The position numbers were made by a program, and so were the translations under genes. From contig NZ_JBLGTV010000011.1 in assembly GCF_047468865.1 (NCBI RefSeq), positions 1-64,000 of the forward strand: a stretch of 64,000 bases of DNA, in the 5' to 3' direction. The stretch is from Castellaniella hirudinis_A (GTDB taxonomy: Bacteria; Pseudomonadota; Gammaproteobacteria; Burkholderiales; Burkholderiaceae_B). Positions 32,331 through 42,711 of this stretch are shown in pieces. The first letter of the stretch is position 1; every line of letters begins with the position of its first letter. Under the pieces are notes generated by a model. That model saw only the letters and a list, made by a program, of their open reading frames with translations. It had not been told where the DNA came from and made no database searches.

Positions 32331-32870
32331 TCAGCCCCGCGCAGGCAGCATGCGTCGCAGCGTGTCGTCGCGGCGGATGTAGTGGTGCTTCAGGGCGGCC
32401 AGCGCATGCAGACCGATCAGGCCGTAGCCGATATTGGCGATCAGCTTGTGCGCGCCGATCACGTTCTTGGCCAGGTCTTTGTTTTCGGTGGTCAGGGCGG
32501 GCAGGGGGATGCCCCAGAAGCGCGGGCTGCCGCCGAAGGCGCTGATGGCGAACCAGGCCAGCAGGGGCAGGGCGATCAGCATGGCGTACAGCGCCGCGTG
32601 CATGACTTTGGCCAGCAGGTTTTCCCAGTCGGCGGGCGCCGGGGTGATGCGGGGCGCGGGGTGGCGCAGCCGCACCGCCAGGCGGATGATGGTCAGGGCC
32701 AGGATCGTCAGCCCGCAGGATGAGTGCAGTATCCTCATCGCGGCAGCCGTGGCGCTATCCCGGGGAAAGAACCCCTTGAGTTCGGCCATGGCGTACACCA
32801 CGATGATCAGCAACAGGGTCAGCCAGTGCAAACCGATGGACAAGCGGGAATATTGGCGAGGAGCGGACAT
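32331..32870 (-). CDS. Cytochrome b561 (diheme membrane protein)
   Basis: A 179-residue four-helix membrane cytochrome of the bacterial b561 family, which moves electrons from ubiquinol. Likely haem-ligand histidines lie in SIGLHWLTLL, MRILHSSCGL, and the GAHKLIANIGYGLIGLHALA segment, with a conserved HHYIRRDDTLRRML end. It stands alone with its own terminator. Physiological acceptor unknown. Confidence 0.92.
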   Translation of the reverse strand: MSAPRQYSRLSIGLHWLTLLLIIVVYAMAELKGFFPRDSATAAAMRILHSSCGLTILALTIIRLAVRLRHPAPRITPAPADWENLLAKVMHAALYAMLIALPLLAWFAISAFGGSPRFWGIPLPALTTENKDLAKNVIGAHKLIANIGYGLIGLHALAALKHHYIRRDDTLRRMLPARG

Positions 32871-33179
32871 GAAAAACTTCCTGGTGCGTCAAGGGAATGA
32901 AAACAGCGTCATCATCGCCGATTTTGCATGAACGCGGGATGAATGAAGTGGCAGACTGCGGAGAACCGCGATCCGCCCGCAACCGCATACGCAACCGCAT
33001 ATTGCAGGCGATGGGCAGTGCGCTTGCCCTGTTGTCCCGAAATATTTCCGGGGTTTCAAGCGCCCTGGGCATCGTGGTAATCTGATTCGCTTCAAGGGTT
33101 TTCCCGCAGCCTGCCGGGCTGCGGCATCCCCGGATCATCGTCCGGGCCGGCGCGGCCCGGGAAGCCCGAGTGTCATGGT
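32871..33179. other. Intergenic region between cytochrome b561 and usher-like gene
   Basis: This 309-bp stretch holds short direct repeats (CGCAACCGCATA-type near 32978-33002) and GC-rich dyads near 33105-33160. No promoter, RNA gene or credible reading frame could be fixed. Confidence 0.4.
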
Positions 33180-34304
33180 ATGAATAGGTTTATCCGGCTG
33201 CTGGCCGCCTTGGTTCCGCTGCTTGGCGCCGGCCTGGCGCCGGCCCGGGCCTGGCCGGCGGCCGACACGGAACCGGCGCTTATCGATCTGGCGCCCCAGC
33301 GCTATGCCGTTCCCGATGTGCCCCGCGACGAGCCGACTGCCCTGGCGCCGGCGGCGGGCGCGTCCGGCGCGGGATCGGACGCCGGCGCCGGGCTGCGTGA
33401 CGACGCGCGCTTCCTGGACTGGGCCGACTATGGCTACTGGCCGGACGAGACCGGCCGGCGCTGGTTCGGTCCGGTCGCCGCGCCGGCGGTGGCGCGGGAC
33501 GGCTTGGGCCTGGCGCTGGCCGGCGGCCTGGATGCCTGGTCTCTGGGCGCCCGGAACTGGCGCTACCGCAGCTCCGCTGGATATCGCCTGACCCTGGGCA
33601 ATATGGCCTCGGATGCCGCTGGCTGGGGGCGGTCCGTCCGCCTCGCCGGCGTGGGGCTGTCTCGATCCATCTCGCAGGAACGCCAGACGGCCCCGTCATG
33701 GGGTTACACCCTGGCGGTCGGCGCCCTGGATGGGCCGGCCAGTGCCGCAGCCGCCGAGGGCGATCTGGCATACGGGCCGGTCGCGGTCGATGCGGCCACG
33801 CGCTACGCGCTGGATCGCGACCTGGTTCTGGGTTCGCGGCTGCAGGGTGCCCCGGGCCTGATGGCGCTGGGGCTGGGCGGGGATTATTCCATGGGCGACG
33901 CGGGCGCCTGGCGATTCGGCGTATCCAGATCACGCCAGATGATGGCCGAGGGCTGGCGCCGCCAGTTGGGCTATACCCTGGATCTGGTGCCGGGCTGGGC
34001 ACTGTCGTGGGTGAATGCGCGGCAAGAGGCCGGCTATGCGGATCTGGCCTCCTATGGCGGCGATCCCGGCTGCGACTGCGTCAGCAACCAGTGGCGGCTG
34101 GATCTGGCGGCGGGCCGCTGGGGCGCATTCAGCGGCTCGCTTGAGCGGCGGGTGGCTGCGGGCGGCGGGCTGGACGAGCGGGTCGGCTTGGCGCATGGCT
34201 TCCGCTACGGCCCATACCTGCGGGTGCGGCTGGAAACGAACCGCAATCTGACTTCCGGGGATTACGGCCTGGGTGCGCGGCTTTCCCTGCCGCTGGACTG
34301 GTAG
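33180..34304 (+). CDS. Orphan outer-membrane beta-barrel, usher-like
   Basis: A 374-residue protein with a signal peptide (MNRFIRLLAALVPLLGAGLA...ARA). After a Pro/Ala-rich linker and a DWADYGYWPDETGRRW block come many short alternating strands, ending in an aromatic residue (LSLPLDW), typical of outer-membrane barrels. The pattern of strands, for example SWGYTLAVGALDGP, YALDRDLVLGSRLQG and GWRRQLGYTLDLVPGWALSW, resembles the central barrel of fimbrial ushers. No usher N-terminal, plug or C-terminal domains are evident, and there is no chaperone or pilin gene beside it. Function unknown. Confidence 0.6.
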   Translation: MNRFIRLLAALVPLLGAGLAPARAWPAADTEPALIDLAPQRYAVPDVPRDEPTALAPAAGASGAGSDAGAGLRDDARFLDWADYGYWPDETGRRWFGPVAAPAVARDGLGLALAGGLDAWSLGARNWRYRSSAGYRLTLGNMASDAAGWGRSVRLAGVGLSRSISQERQTAPSWGYTLAVGALDGPASAAAAEGDLAYGPVAVDAATRYALDRDLVLGSRLQGAPGLMALGLGGDYSMGDAGAWRFGVSRSRQMMAEGWRRQLGYTLDLVPGWALSWVNARQEAGYADLASYGGDPGCDCVSNQWRLDLAAGRWGAFSGSLERRVAAGGGLDERVGLAHGFRYGPYLRVRLETNRNLTSGDYGLGARLSLPLDW

Positions 34305-34362
34305 CGCGGTCATCGCTTGCCAGTGGGCGCCTCGGCGTCGGCCAGGTGCCCCACAGGCCAGG

Positions 34363-34956
34363 CTATCGGCGCAGCCAGCCTCGGGCGATGGGCCAGGCAA
34401 ACACCCGCCGATAGGGGGTCTCAAGCAGCCGGCGCAGTCGGGGCACCGTCTGTGCGCGCAGGGGCAGGCACAGGCCGGCGGCCAGCACGGCGTTGAGGGC
34501 CGCGCCTGCCATGTCCAGCGGCCAATGCACCCCCATGTAAATGCGCGCCCAGGCCACGGGCAGACCCAGCAGCGCCAGCCAGCAGGCGGCCCGCCGCCTG
34601 GCCGGGTGCAGCCACAGACCTGCGCACAAGGCCCAGATGAAGCTCAGGTGGTTGCTGGGAAACGAAGCGGTCGGCTTGTGGGACAGGTATTGGTGCCCGA
34701 TGCCCGCCACGAAGGGGCGGGGGTGAAACCAAAAGCGCGCCGCCAACCAGGACAGCAGCAGGGCGACCAGGGCGGTCAGCACCGCCTGAACCAGGGCGTC
34801 GCGCCCGGCGGCATCGGCGCGCAGCCAGTTGACCGCGAGATACAGCGGGAAAAAATAGACCAGGCCATTGGCCAAAAAGCGCCCCAGCAGCAGGCTGGCG
34901 GCGCTGGGGTCGCTGGCGTTGATCCACAGGAACAGGGTCTGGTTCAGGGCGTCCAT
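34363..34956 (-). CDS. PAP2-family phosphatase, BcrC-type undecaprenyl-PP phosphatase
   Basis: A 197-residue membrane phosphatase with five or six hydrophobic helices and the three PAP2 motifs: ARFWFHPRP, PSNH (SFPSNHLSF) and RIYMGVHWPLDMAG. The size and motif spacing fit BcrC/YbjG-like undecaprenyl diphosphate phosphatases that recycle the cell-wall carrier lipid on the periplasmic side. ATG at 34956 (MDALNQTL) is chosen over an upstream start lying in poorly coding sequence. The exact lipid substrate is inferred. Confidence 0.87.
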   Translation of the reverse strand: MDALNQTLFLWINASDPSAASLLLGRFLANGLVYFFPLYLAVNWLRADAAGRDALVQAVLTALVALLLSWLAARFWFHPRPFVAGIGHQYLSHKPTASFPSNHLSFIWALCAGLWLHPARRRAACWLALLGLPVAWARIYMGVHWPLDMAGAALNAVLAAGLCLPLRAQTVPRLRRLLETPYRRVFAWPIARGWLRR

Positions 34957-35057
34957 CGTTGCGGGCCAAGGGGTAAAGGCGCAGTATAGCACTTGGTCCG
35001 CTGGGCCGCCGAAAGCCCGGGCGGGGGGCGGCGGCCCGGCAAGCGGGCCGCCGGGGA

Positions 35058-36488
35058 TCAATGTGCCAGGCCTTTCGCGGGTGCGCGCACAGCGTCGTGC
35101 GGCGCGCTGTCGCCCGCCGCATGGCCGGTGCCCGCCGCGAACACCGAGGGCTTCTCCGGCGTGCCGCGCTTGATGTGGTTGAACAGCAGGTTCAGCGCGA
35201 TGGCCATGATGGCGGCGGAGCTGATGCCCGAATGGAAAATGGTGGCCACCCAGGACGGGAAGTGGTGGTAGAAGTTCGGGGCTGCGATGGGGATCATGCC
35301 GAAACCGATCGAAGTCGCCACGATGATCAGGTTCATATTGTCTTCGTAATCGACTTTGGCCAGGGTGCGGATGCCGCTGGCGGCCACCGTGCCGAACAGA
35401 ACCAGACCGGCCCCGCCCAGCACTGCGGCCGGCACCGTGGCGATCAGGCGGCCCATCACGGGCAGCAGGCCCAGCACCAGCAGGATGACGCCGCTGGTCG
35501 CCACCACGAAGCGGCTCTTGACGCCGGTGACGGCCACCAGGCCCACGTTCTGCGCGAAGGCGCTTTGGGTGAACGAGCCGAACACCGGCGCGATCACGCT
35601 GGACACCATGTCGGCGCGCAGCCCGTCGCCCAGGCGGCGGGCGTCGATCGGGGTTTTGATGATGTCGCCCACGGCCAGGATGTCGGCGGAGGTTTCCACC
35701 AGCACCACCAGGATCACGATGAACATCGACAAAATAGCGGCGGGATGGAAGGCCGGCAGGCCGAAGTGAAACAGCGTGGGCAGGGCCACGATCGGCCCGT
35801 GGCCGAGCTGGGAGAAATCCGCCATCCCGGCCATCCAGGCCATGAGGGTGCCCAGCACCATGGCCAGCAGGATGGACAGGCGGGAAATGGTGGCGTTGCC
35901 CAGTTTACTGAGCAGCAGCACAATCAGCAGGGTGGCCGCGGCCAGGCCGATGTTGCCCATGCTGCCGAAATCGGTGGCCTCGGGGTTGCCGCCCATGGAC
36001 CAGTGCGCCGCCACCGGCATCAGCGACAGGCCGATGGTGGTGATGACCGAACCGGTCACCAGGGGCGGGAAGAAACGGATGATTTTTGAAAACACCGGGG
36101 TGATCAGCAGGCCCAGCAGGGATGCCATCATGACGGCCCCGAACACCGAAGGCAGGTCGCCCCCGGATGTCAGAATGGCCAGGATGGTGGCCACGCTGGC
36201 AAACGACACCCCTTGCACCAGCGGCAACTGGCAACCGAAAAACGGGATGCCCACGGTCTGGACCAAGGTGGCCAGCCCGCCCATGAACAGGCAGGAGGCG
36301 ATCAGCACGCCGATTTCGGCGGCCCCCAGGCCCGCCGCCTGGCCCACGATCAGGGGGACGGCGATAATGCCGCCGTACATGGTGAGAACATGTTGCAGGC
36401 CGTATAGGATATTGGCGGGCAGGCCCAGGCGTTCATCTTCCGGGCGTTGCAAGCGCGGGCGGTATCGGGTGTTCAAGGTAGTCTCCAT
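35058..36488 (-). CDS. NCS2-family xanthine/uracil permease
   Basis: A 476-residue, about 14-helix nucleobase:proton or sodium symporter. Family motifs are the TM1 QHVLTMYGG, the substrate-site helix ETSADILAVGDIIKT (TM8) and SAFAQNVGLVAVTGVKSR (TM10), the latter two closest to purine (xanthine/urate) members such as XanQ and UacT. No purine catabolic gene is beside it. The 5' region carries a TGTATA/TATACA dyad about 190 bp upstream. Confidence 0.92.
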   Translation of the reverse strand: METTLNTRYRPRLQRPEDERLGLPANILYGLQHVLTMYGGIIAVPLIVGQAAGLGAAEIGVLIASCLFMGGLATLVQTVGIPFFGCQLPLVQGVSFASVATILAILTSGGDLPSVFGAVMMASLLGLLITPVFSKIIRFFPPLVTGSVITTIGLSLMPVAAHWSMGGNPEATDFGSMGNIGLAAATLLIVLLLSKLGNATISRLSILLAMVLGTLMAWMAGMADFSQLGHGPIVALPTLFHFGLPAFHPAAILSMFIVILVVLVETSADILAVGDIIKTPIDARRLGDGLRADMVSSVIAPVFGSFTQSAFAQNVGLVAVTGVKSRFVVATSGVILLVLGLLPVMGRLIATVPAAVLGGAGLVLFGTVAASGIRTLAKVDYEDNMNLIIVATSIGFGMIPIAAPNFYHHFPSWVATIFHSGISSAAIMAIALNLLFNHIKRGTPEKPSVFAAGTGHAAGDSAPHDAVRAPAKGLAH

Positions 36489-36815
36489 CCTGATGGGGCG
36501 CCGGCGGTTCGGGCGGGGCCGGCGGGGTGCGTCAGTGCTGTGTGGCCGTGTCGGCCGGCTGTCGTCGCCAGAACCCTGATGGATGCCATGTCAGGGCCGG
36601 GCGCGTGGCCGGCGGTGTCTCGGCTCTGGGGTTATTGTGAACCCTGGCGCTTGGCTCGGGGCGTGGCCTTTTTCATATTCTGTATATACATGTGTTTATA
36701 CAATGAAAAGTCCATAGGTGTTTGTGCCGATCCGTCGTGCCGTGAGGACTGCGTGTGATCCGTGCGAAATCATGTCATCATCTGCGCTTACATTTAGCTT
36801 GTATATGACTTTTGC
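36489..36815. other. Divergent region between NCS2 permease and diguanylate cyclase
   Basis: At 36681-36702 TGTATA and TATACA bracket a 10-nt AT-rich centre in an imperfect 22-bp dyad, a GntR-like operator shape, set in a short AT-rich island. GGGTT/AACCC (about 36631-36646) forms a small hairpin in the permease leader. The rest is GC-rich with no reading frame of note. Confidence 0.45.
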
Positions 36816-38300
36816 ATGGGCACTCTTACTCCCGCCAATCCGCTCGGCGCCGCATCGGACGTCCGGGTGCCAGTTTTTTTCGACAGCTTTCCCATGGCGT
36901 GCTGGCTGGAAGACTACAGCGCCCTGTCTGTGCACTTTGAGCAATTGCGGGCCGCGGGCATCCAGGATCTGCGCGCCTGGCTGCTGCAGGATCGCCAGCG
37001 TCTGGCGGATTGCATCGCCCTGATCCGGGTGTTGCGGGTCAACCGGCAGGTGCTGGCGCTGTACGAGGCCGAGACCCCGGAGGCCCTGTTCGCCCACTTG
37101 GATCATGTGTTGCGTGATGACATGCTGGACGGCTTCCTGCAAGAGCTGGATCAGTTGTGGCAGGGGAAGTCCAGCTTTCAAGGGCTGACCGTCAATTACT
37201 CCATGAGCGGCAAGCGCCTGGATTTATCCCTGAAGGGGGTCGTCCTGGATGCCGTGCACCGGCCCTGGGATCGGGTGCTCGTCACCATGGAGGACATCAC
37301 CGAGCTGCAGTCCCTGCGCCGCCGTGCGCAGGACAGCGCCCGGGATGCGCGCGAGTTCTTCGAGCAGGCTCCCGTGTCTTTGTGGGTCGAGGACTTCAGC
37401 GCCGTGCGGATGCTGTTCGACGAACTGCGCCAGCGCGGGGTCACGGATTTCCGCACGTTCCTGGACGTGCACCCCGATTTCATCGACCGCTGTCTGCGGG
37501 AAATCCGCATCCTGGACGTCAACCAATACACGCTCAAGCTTTTCAAGGCGCGTTCTCATGCCGAGCTGGTGTCCCGCCTGGGCGATGTGCTGGCCGATAC
37601 CGCGCTGGCCTCGTTTGCCGAACAGCTGATCGATTTGTGGGATGGGCAGTTGCAGCATCAGCGCGAGGTGCGGAACAACACCCTGCAAGGCGACACACTG
37701 TACCTGCATTTGCAGCTATCGGTTTTCCAGGGCTGCGAGCACGACTGGTCCAAGGTGCTGGTGTCGCTGACCGACATCACGGCGCGCAAGAAAGCCGAAG
37801 CCTACCTGGAATACCTGGGCCAGCACGACGTGCTGACTCAACTGAAAAACCGCTCTTATTTCGTCGATGAATTGGCCCGTCTGACGCGCAAGCGCACGGC
37901 GCCCGTGGCACTGATCGCGCTGGACATCAACAACCTGAAACGAACCAACGACACGGTCGGCCACGCCGCCGGCGACGATCTGCTGCGCCGGTTCGGCGAA
38001 GTCCTGTCCAAGGCGGTCGAATCTCCGGGGGTGGCGGCCCGCATCGGCGGCGACGAGTTCATGGTGCTGCTGCCGGGCCAGGAACTGGCCGCCGCCCAGG
38101 CCTTGCTGGATGACATCCGCGTCATGATCGACCTGAACAACCAATATCACAGCGGCAGCGCCCTGAGTGTGTCGGCGGGCCTGGCCGTCTGTCTGGATGC
38201 GGCCCACCTGGAACGCGCCATGCAGCAGGCCGACGAAGCCATGTATGCCGACAAGCAGGCGTATTACCTGGTCAATGCCCGCCACCGCCCGGGTGGTTAA
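36816..38300 (+). CDS. Diguanylate cyclase with two duplicated PAS-like sensor domains
   Basis: A 494-residue cytoplasmic protein. Two PAS-like modules (about residues 20-150 and 190-325) are clear duplicates: CWLEDYSALSVHFEQLRAAG matches LWVEDFSAVRMLFDELRQRG, and IRVLRVNRQVLALYEA matches IRILDVNQYTLKLFKA. A GGDEF domain follows (DVLTQLKNRSYF, LDINNLKRTNDTVGHAAGDD, ARIGGDEFMVLLPG), intact for making cyclic di-GMP. The RxxD inhibition site is absent (ESPG at that place), so product inhibition through it is not expected. No transmembrane helix. Confidence 0.9.
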   Translation: MGTLTPANPLGAASDVRVPVFFDSFPMACWLEDYSALSVHFEQLRAAGIQDLRAWLLQDRQRLADCIALIRVLRVNRQVLALYEAETPEALFAHLDHVLRDDMLDGFLQELDQLWQGKSSFQGLTVNYSMSGKRLDLSLKGVVLDAVHRPWDRVLVTMEDITELQSLRRRAQDSARDAREFFEQAPVSLWVEDFSAVRMLFDELRQRGVTDFRTFLDVHPDFIDRCLREIRILDVNQYTLKLFKARSHAELVSRLGDVLADTALASFAEQLIDLWDGQLQHQREVRNNTLQGDTLYLHLQLSVFQGCEHDWSKVLVSLTDITARKKAEAYLEYLGQHDVLTQLKNRSYFVDELARLTRKRTAPVALIALDINNLKRTNDTVGHAAGDDLLRRFGEVLSKAVESPGVAARIGGDEFMVLLPGQELAAAQALLDDIRVMIDLNNQYHSGSALSVSAGLAVCLDAAHLERAMQQADEAMYADKQAYYLVNARHRPGG

Positions 38301-38328
38301 GAAACCGATCCGCAGCGCCCCCATCTGC

Positions 38329-38928
38329 TTAATGAATGACGACCAGGCCGGGTTGGTCGGCGGATTCCAGGATGCGGCGCACGCGGTCTTGCCAGACCTG
38401 GCCGAATTCCTGTTTCTGGGCGTCGTTGGCCTGGCCCGACAAGATTTGCTGCAGCAAGGGCATGGCGTTGGCGGCGGCGGGCACCCCCTGGGCGTTGTAT
38501 GACACGGTCACGCTGGCCCCGGTGTCGCGGCGGGTAAAGCGGATTTCGCCCGGCACGCTCTGGCCGAACCGCAGCAGGTCGCGGCGGTCGTGCTGGCCGG
38601 CCAGGCCCTTGAAGCCGGTGTCTGTGGTGGAACCGGTCACCAGGCTGACGACATTGGCGATGACGCCAGTGACGCCGTTGGTGGCGCCGTCGGCGAATTC
38701 CACCAGCACATTGCCGCGCTCGGGCACGCTGTCGGGGTATAGGGCCTGCAAGCCCTTGACGGTCATCAGCCAGGCGCCGGCCACAGTGGGGCACGAGTGC
38801 CCGGCCAGGCGCACGGCGTCTTCATAGCCGTATTCAATTTTGCCGTCGTCGGCGGCGCCCAGCAGCTGGGCCAGGGGATCGTGCAGCGTAATGCGGGGGG
38901 CTTGCGCGAAAAAAGCGGGAAACGACAT
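38329..38928 (-). CDS. FmdE-like domain protein
   Basis: A 199-residue soluble protein whose segment YEDAVRLAGHSCPTVAGAWL matches the FmdE family (named from the formylmethanofuran dehydrogenase operon), with the conserved His-x-Cys-Pro motif at about residues 43-46. The family is linked loosely to metal or molybdenum biology; no enzymatic role is established. It stands alone, 28 bp from the convergent cyclase gene. I call the family, not a function. Confidence 0.7.
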   Translation of the reverse strand: MSFPAFFAQAPRITLHDPLAQLLGAADDGKIEYGYEDAVRLAGHSCPTVAGAWLMTVKGLQALYPDSVPERGNVLVEFADGATNGVTGVIANVVSLVTGSTTDTGFKGLAGQHDRRDLLRFGQSVPGEIRFTRRDTGASVTVSYNAQGVPAAANAMPLLQQILSGQANDAQKQEFGQVWQDRVRRILESADQPGLVVIH

Positions 38929-39144
38929 AGAGGTGCTCCAGGTGGATCAACGAGCCTTCCAGTTTAGGCAGCCCGCCGCCGCCGTGGCGGCGTAAATGTT
39001 CCCCGTCTTGATAAGCATCAATGACGGCGGCCCGATCACTGGATTTTGATTGTTTAGATATCAACATTGCAGCGGGTTTGGGAGCCGCCGGGCAATGTCC
39101 CCAATGGGGCCGTGGCGGGATGGAGACCCCGAGGGGAATGCGTG

Positions 39145-39218
39145 TAAGATGAATGGATACCGTTGGTCAGGGCTGTCGATGAGGTCTGGCCAGCTTCCAC
39201 TTCATCGACTCCCGGAGG
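39145..39218 (+). promoter_or_regulatory. acnA 5' leader hairpin and ribosome site
   Basis: GTCGATGA (39175-39182) pairs perfectly with TCATCGAC (39202-39209) around a 19-nt loop that contains CTGGCCAG. The stem ends three bases before the CGGAGGA ribosome site (39212-39218) of acnA. A -10-like TAAGAT lies at 39145-39150. The hairpin is placed to affect translation initiation; no ligand is known. The rest of 38929-39144 shows only a CGCCGCC/GGCGGCG dyad near 38980. Confidence 0.45.
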
Positions 39219-39224
39219 ACTGCA

Positions 39225-41900
<2,676 letters not shown>

Positions 41901-41912
41901 TCCCGCCGTTTC

Positions 41913-41945
41913 GCCCGGGCCATATCGACGCCGATATTGCCCGGG
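41913..41945 (+). terminator. acnA terminator hairpin
   Basis: CCCGGGC and GCCCGGG with inner ATATCG/CGATAT form a long, once-mismatched stem (about 41914-41945) just after the acnA stop. No T-run follows. Confidence 0.5.
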
Positions 41946-42034
41946 TCGAGGCGGGTCAAGCGGCTTCCCGCGCAGGAGGCCGGCGCGGGTCGTTTGCCGC
42001 CGTTGCGGGGCTTTTCGTGGGCCGATCCCTGGGC

Positions 42035-42080
42035 TTGACGATCAATATGGATTTCCTTACTATTTATTAAAAGTAAGGAG
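42035..42080 (+). promoter_or_regulatory. Promoter and operator of vapBC-type genes
   Basis: TTGACG (42035-42040), a 17-bp spacer and TACTAT (42058-42063) make a good promoter. CCTTACT (42055-42061) and AGTAAGG (42072-42078) form a perfect 7-bp dyad that overlaps both the -10 and the AAGGAG ribosome site (42075-42080). Antitoxin binding here would block transcription; the mRNA hairpin could also hide the ribosome site. Confidence 0.7.
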
Positions 42081-42085
42081 TCTCC

Positions 42086-42310
42086 ATGTCGGAAGCCATT
42101 CTCAGCACCAAAGGCCAAGTCACCATCCCGGCCAACATCCGGCGCTTGCTGGGTGTCAGTGCGCAAGATCGCATCACCTTCACCCCCATGCCGGATGGCA
42201 CGGTGGTGCTGAGGGCAAAGGCTCGATCCCTGAAAGCGCTCCAAGGCATGCTGGTTCCCCAGGATGGCATCAAAGTGTCGATTGGCGACATGAGTCTGGG
42301 CGAGTCCTGA
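42086..42310 (+). CDS. vapB: AbrB/SpoVT-type antitoxin (VapB-like)
   Basis: A 74-residue swapped-hairpin AbrB-family protein (ILSTKGQVTIPANIRRLLGV is the DNA-binding signature). It should bind its promoter dyad and neutralise the PIN toxin encoded next. The stop overlaps the toxin ATG as TGATG. Both genes are set between acnA and dbpA, an accessory insertion in a housekeeping neighbourhood. Confidence 0.92.
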   Translation: MSEAILSTKGQVTIPANIRRLLGVSAQDRITFTPMPDGTVVLRAKARSLKALQGMLVPQDGIKVSIGDMSLGES

Positions 42311-42711
42311 TGGCCGCCCTGGACACCAATGTGCTGGTGCGCTGGCTGGTCAACGATGACGCGCGACAAAGCGCTGCGGTGCTGGCCTTGCTGGATACCC
42401 AGTGTGGCCAAGGCCAACTGCTGTTTGTGCCGATCACTGTGGTGTTGGAAACCGAATGGGTATTGCGTTCGCGTTACGGCTTCGACAGGCTGTCCATTAC
42501 GGCTGCATTCGATGCTTTGCTCTGCACGGCGGAACTCGAATTCCAGCACGAAGCGGCCCTTGAACAAGCGCTGTGGTTTTTCAGGCGGACAGGTGCGCCA
42601 GACTTTGCCGATTGCCTGCATGCCGCTTTGGTGGGGGAGGCTGTGCAAGGGCCGTTGCTGACGTTTGACAAAAAAGCCGCCAAAATAGACGGCGTCAGCC
42701 TGCTGGCCTAA
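42310..42711 (+). CDS. vapC: PIN-domain ribonuclease toxin (VapC-like)
   Basis: A 133-residue PIN-domain protein. The acidic metal ligands are visible: D in ALDTNVLVRWL (residue 4), E near VVLETEWVLRS (about 46), D in APDFADCLHAAL (about 98-101) and the C-terminal LLTFDKKAAK (Asp about 118). It is the toxin partner of the AbrB-type antitoxin, targeting RNA by family analogy. Its TAA overlaps the stop codon of the convergent dbpA gene by two bases. Confidence 0.92.
   Translation: MAALDTNVLVRWLVNDDARQSAAVLALLDTQCGQGQLLFVPITVVLETEWVLRSRYGFDRLSITAAFDALLCTAELEFQHEAALEQALWFFRRTGAPDFADCLHAALVGEAVQGPLLTFDKKAAKIDGVSLLA

Noticed and set aside
32897..33085. Small 62-codon frame between cytochrome b561 and the barrel gene
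   Set aside because: No ribosome site, no conservation-like pattern and repetitive composition.
36489..36720. Possible xanthine-sensing riboswitch in the NCS2 permease leader
   Set aside because: Only a small GGGTT/AACCC hairpin was seen; I could not match the conserved core of known purine or xanthine classes.
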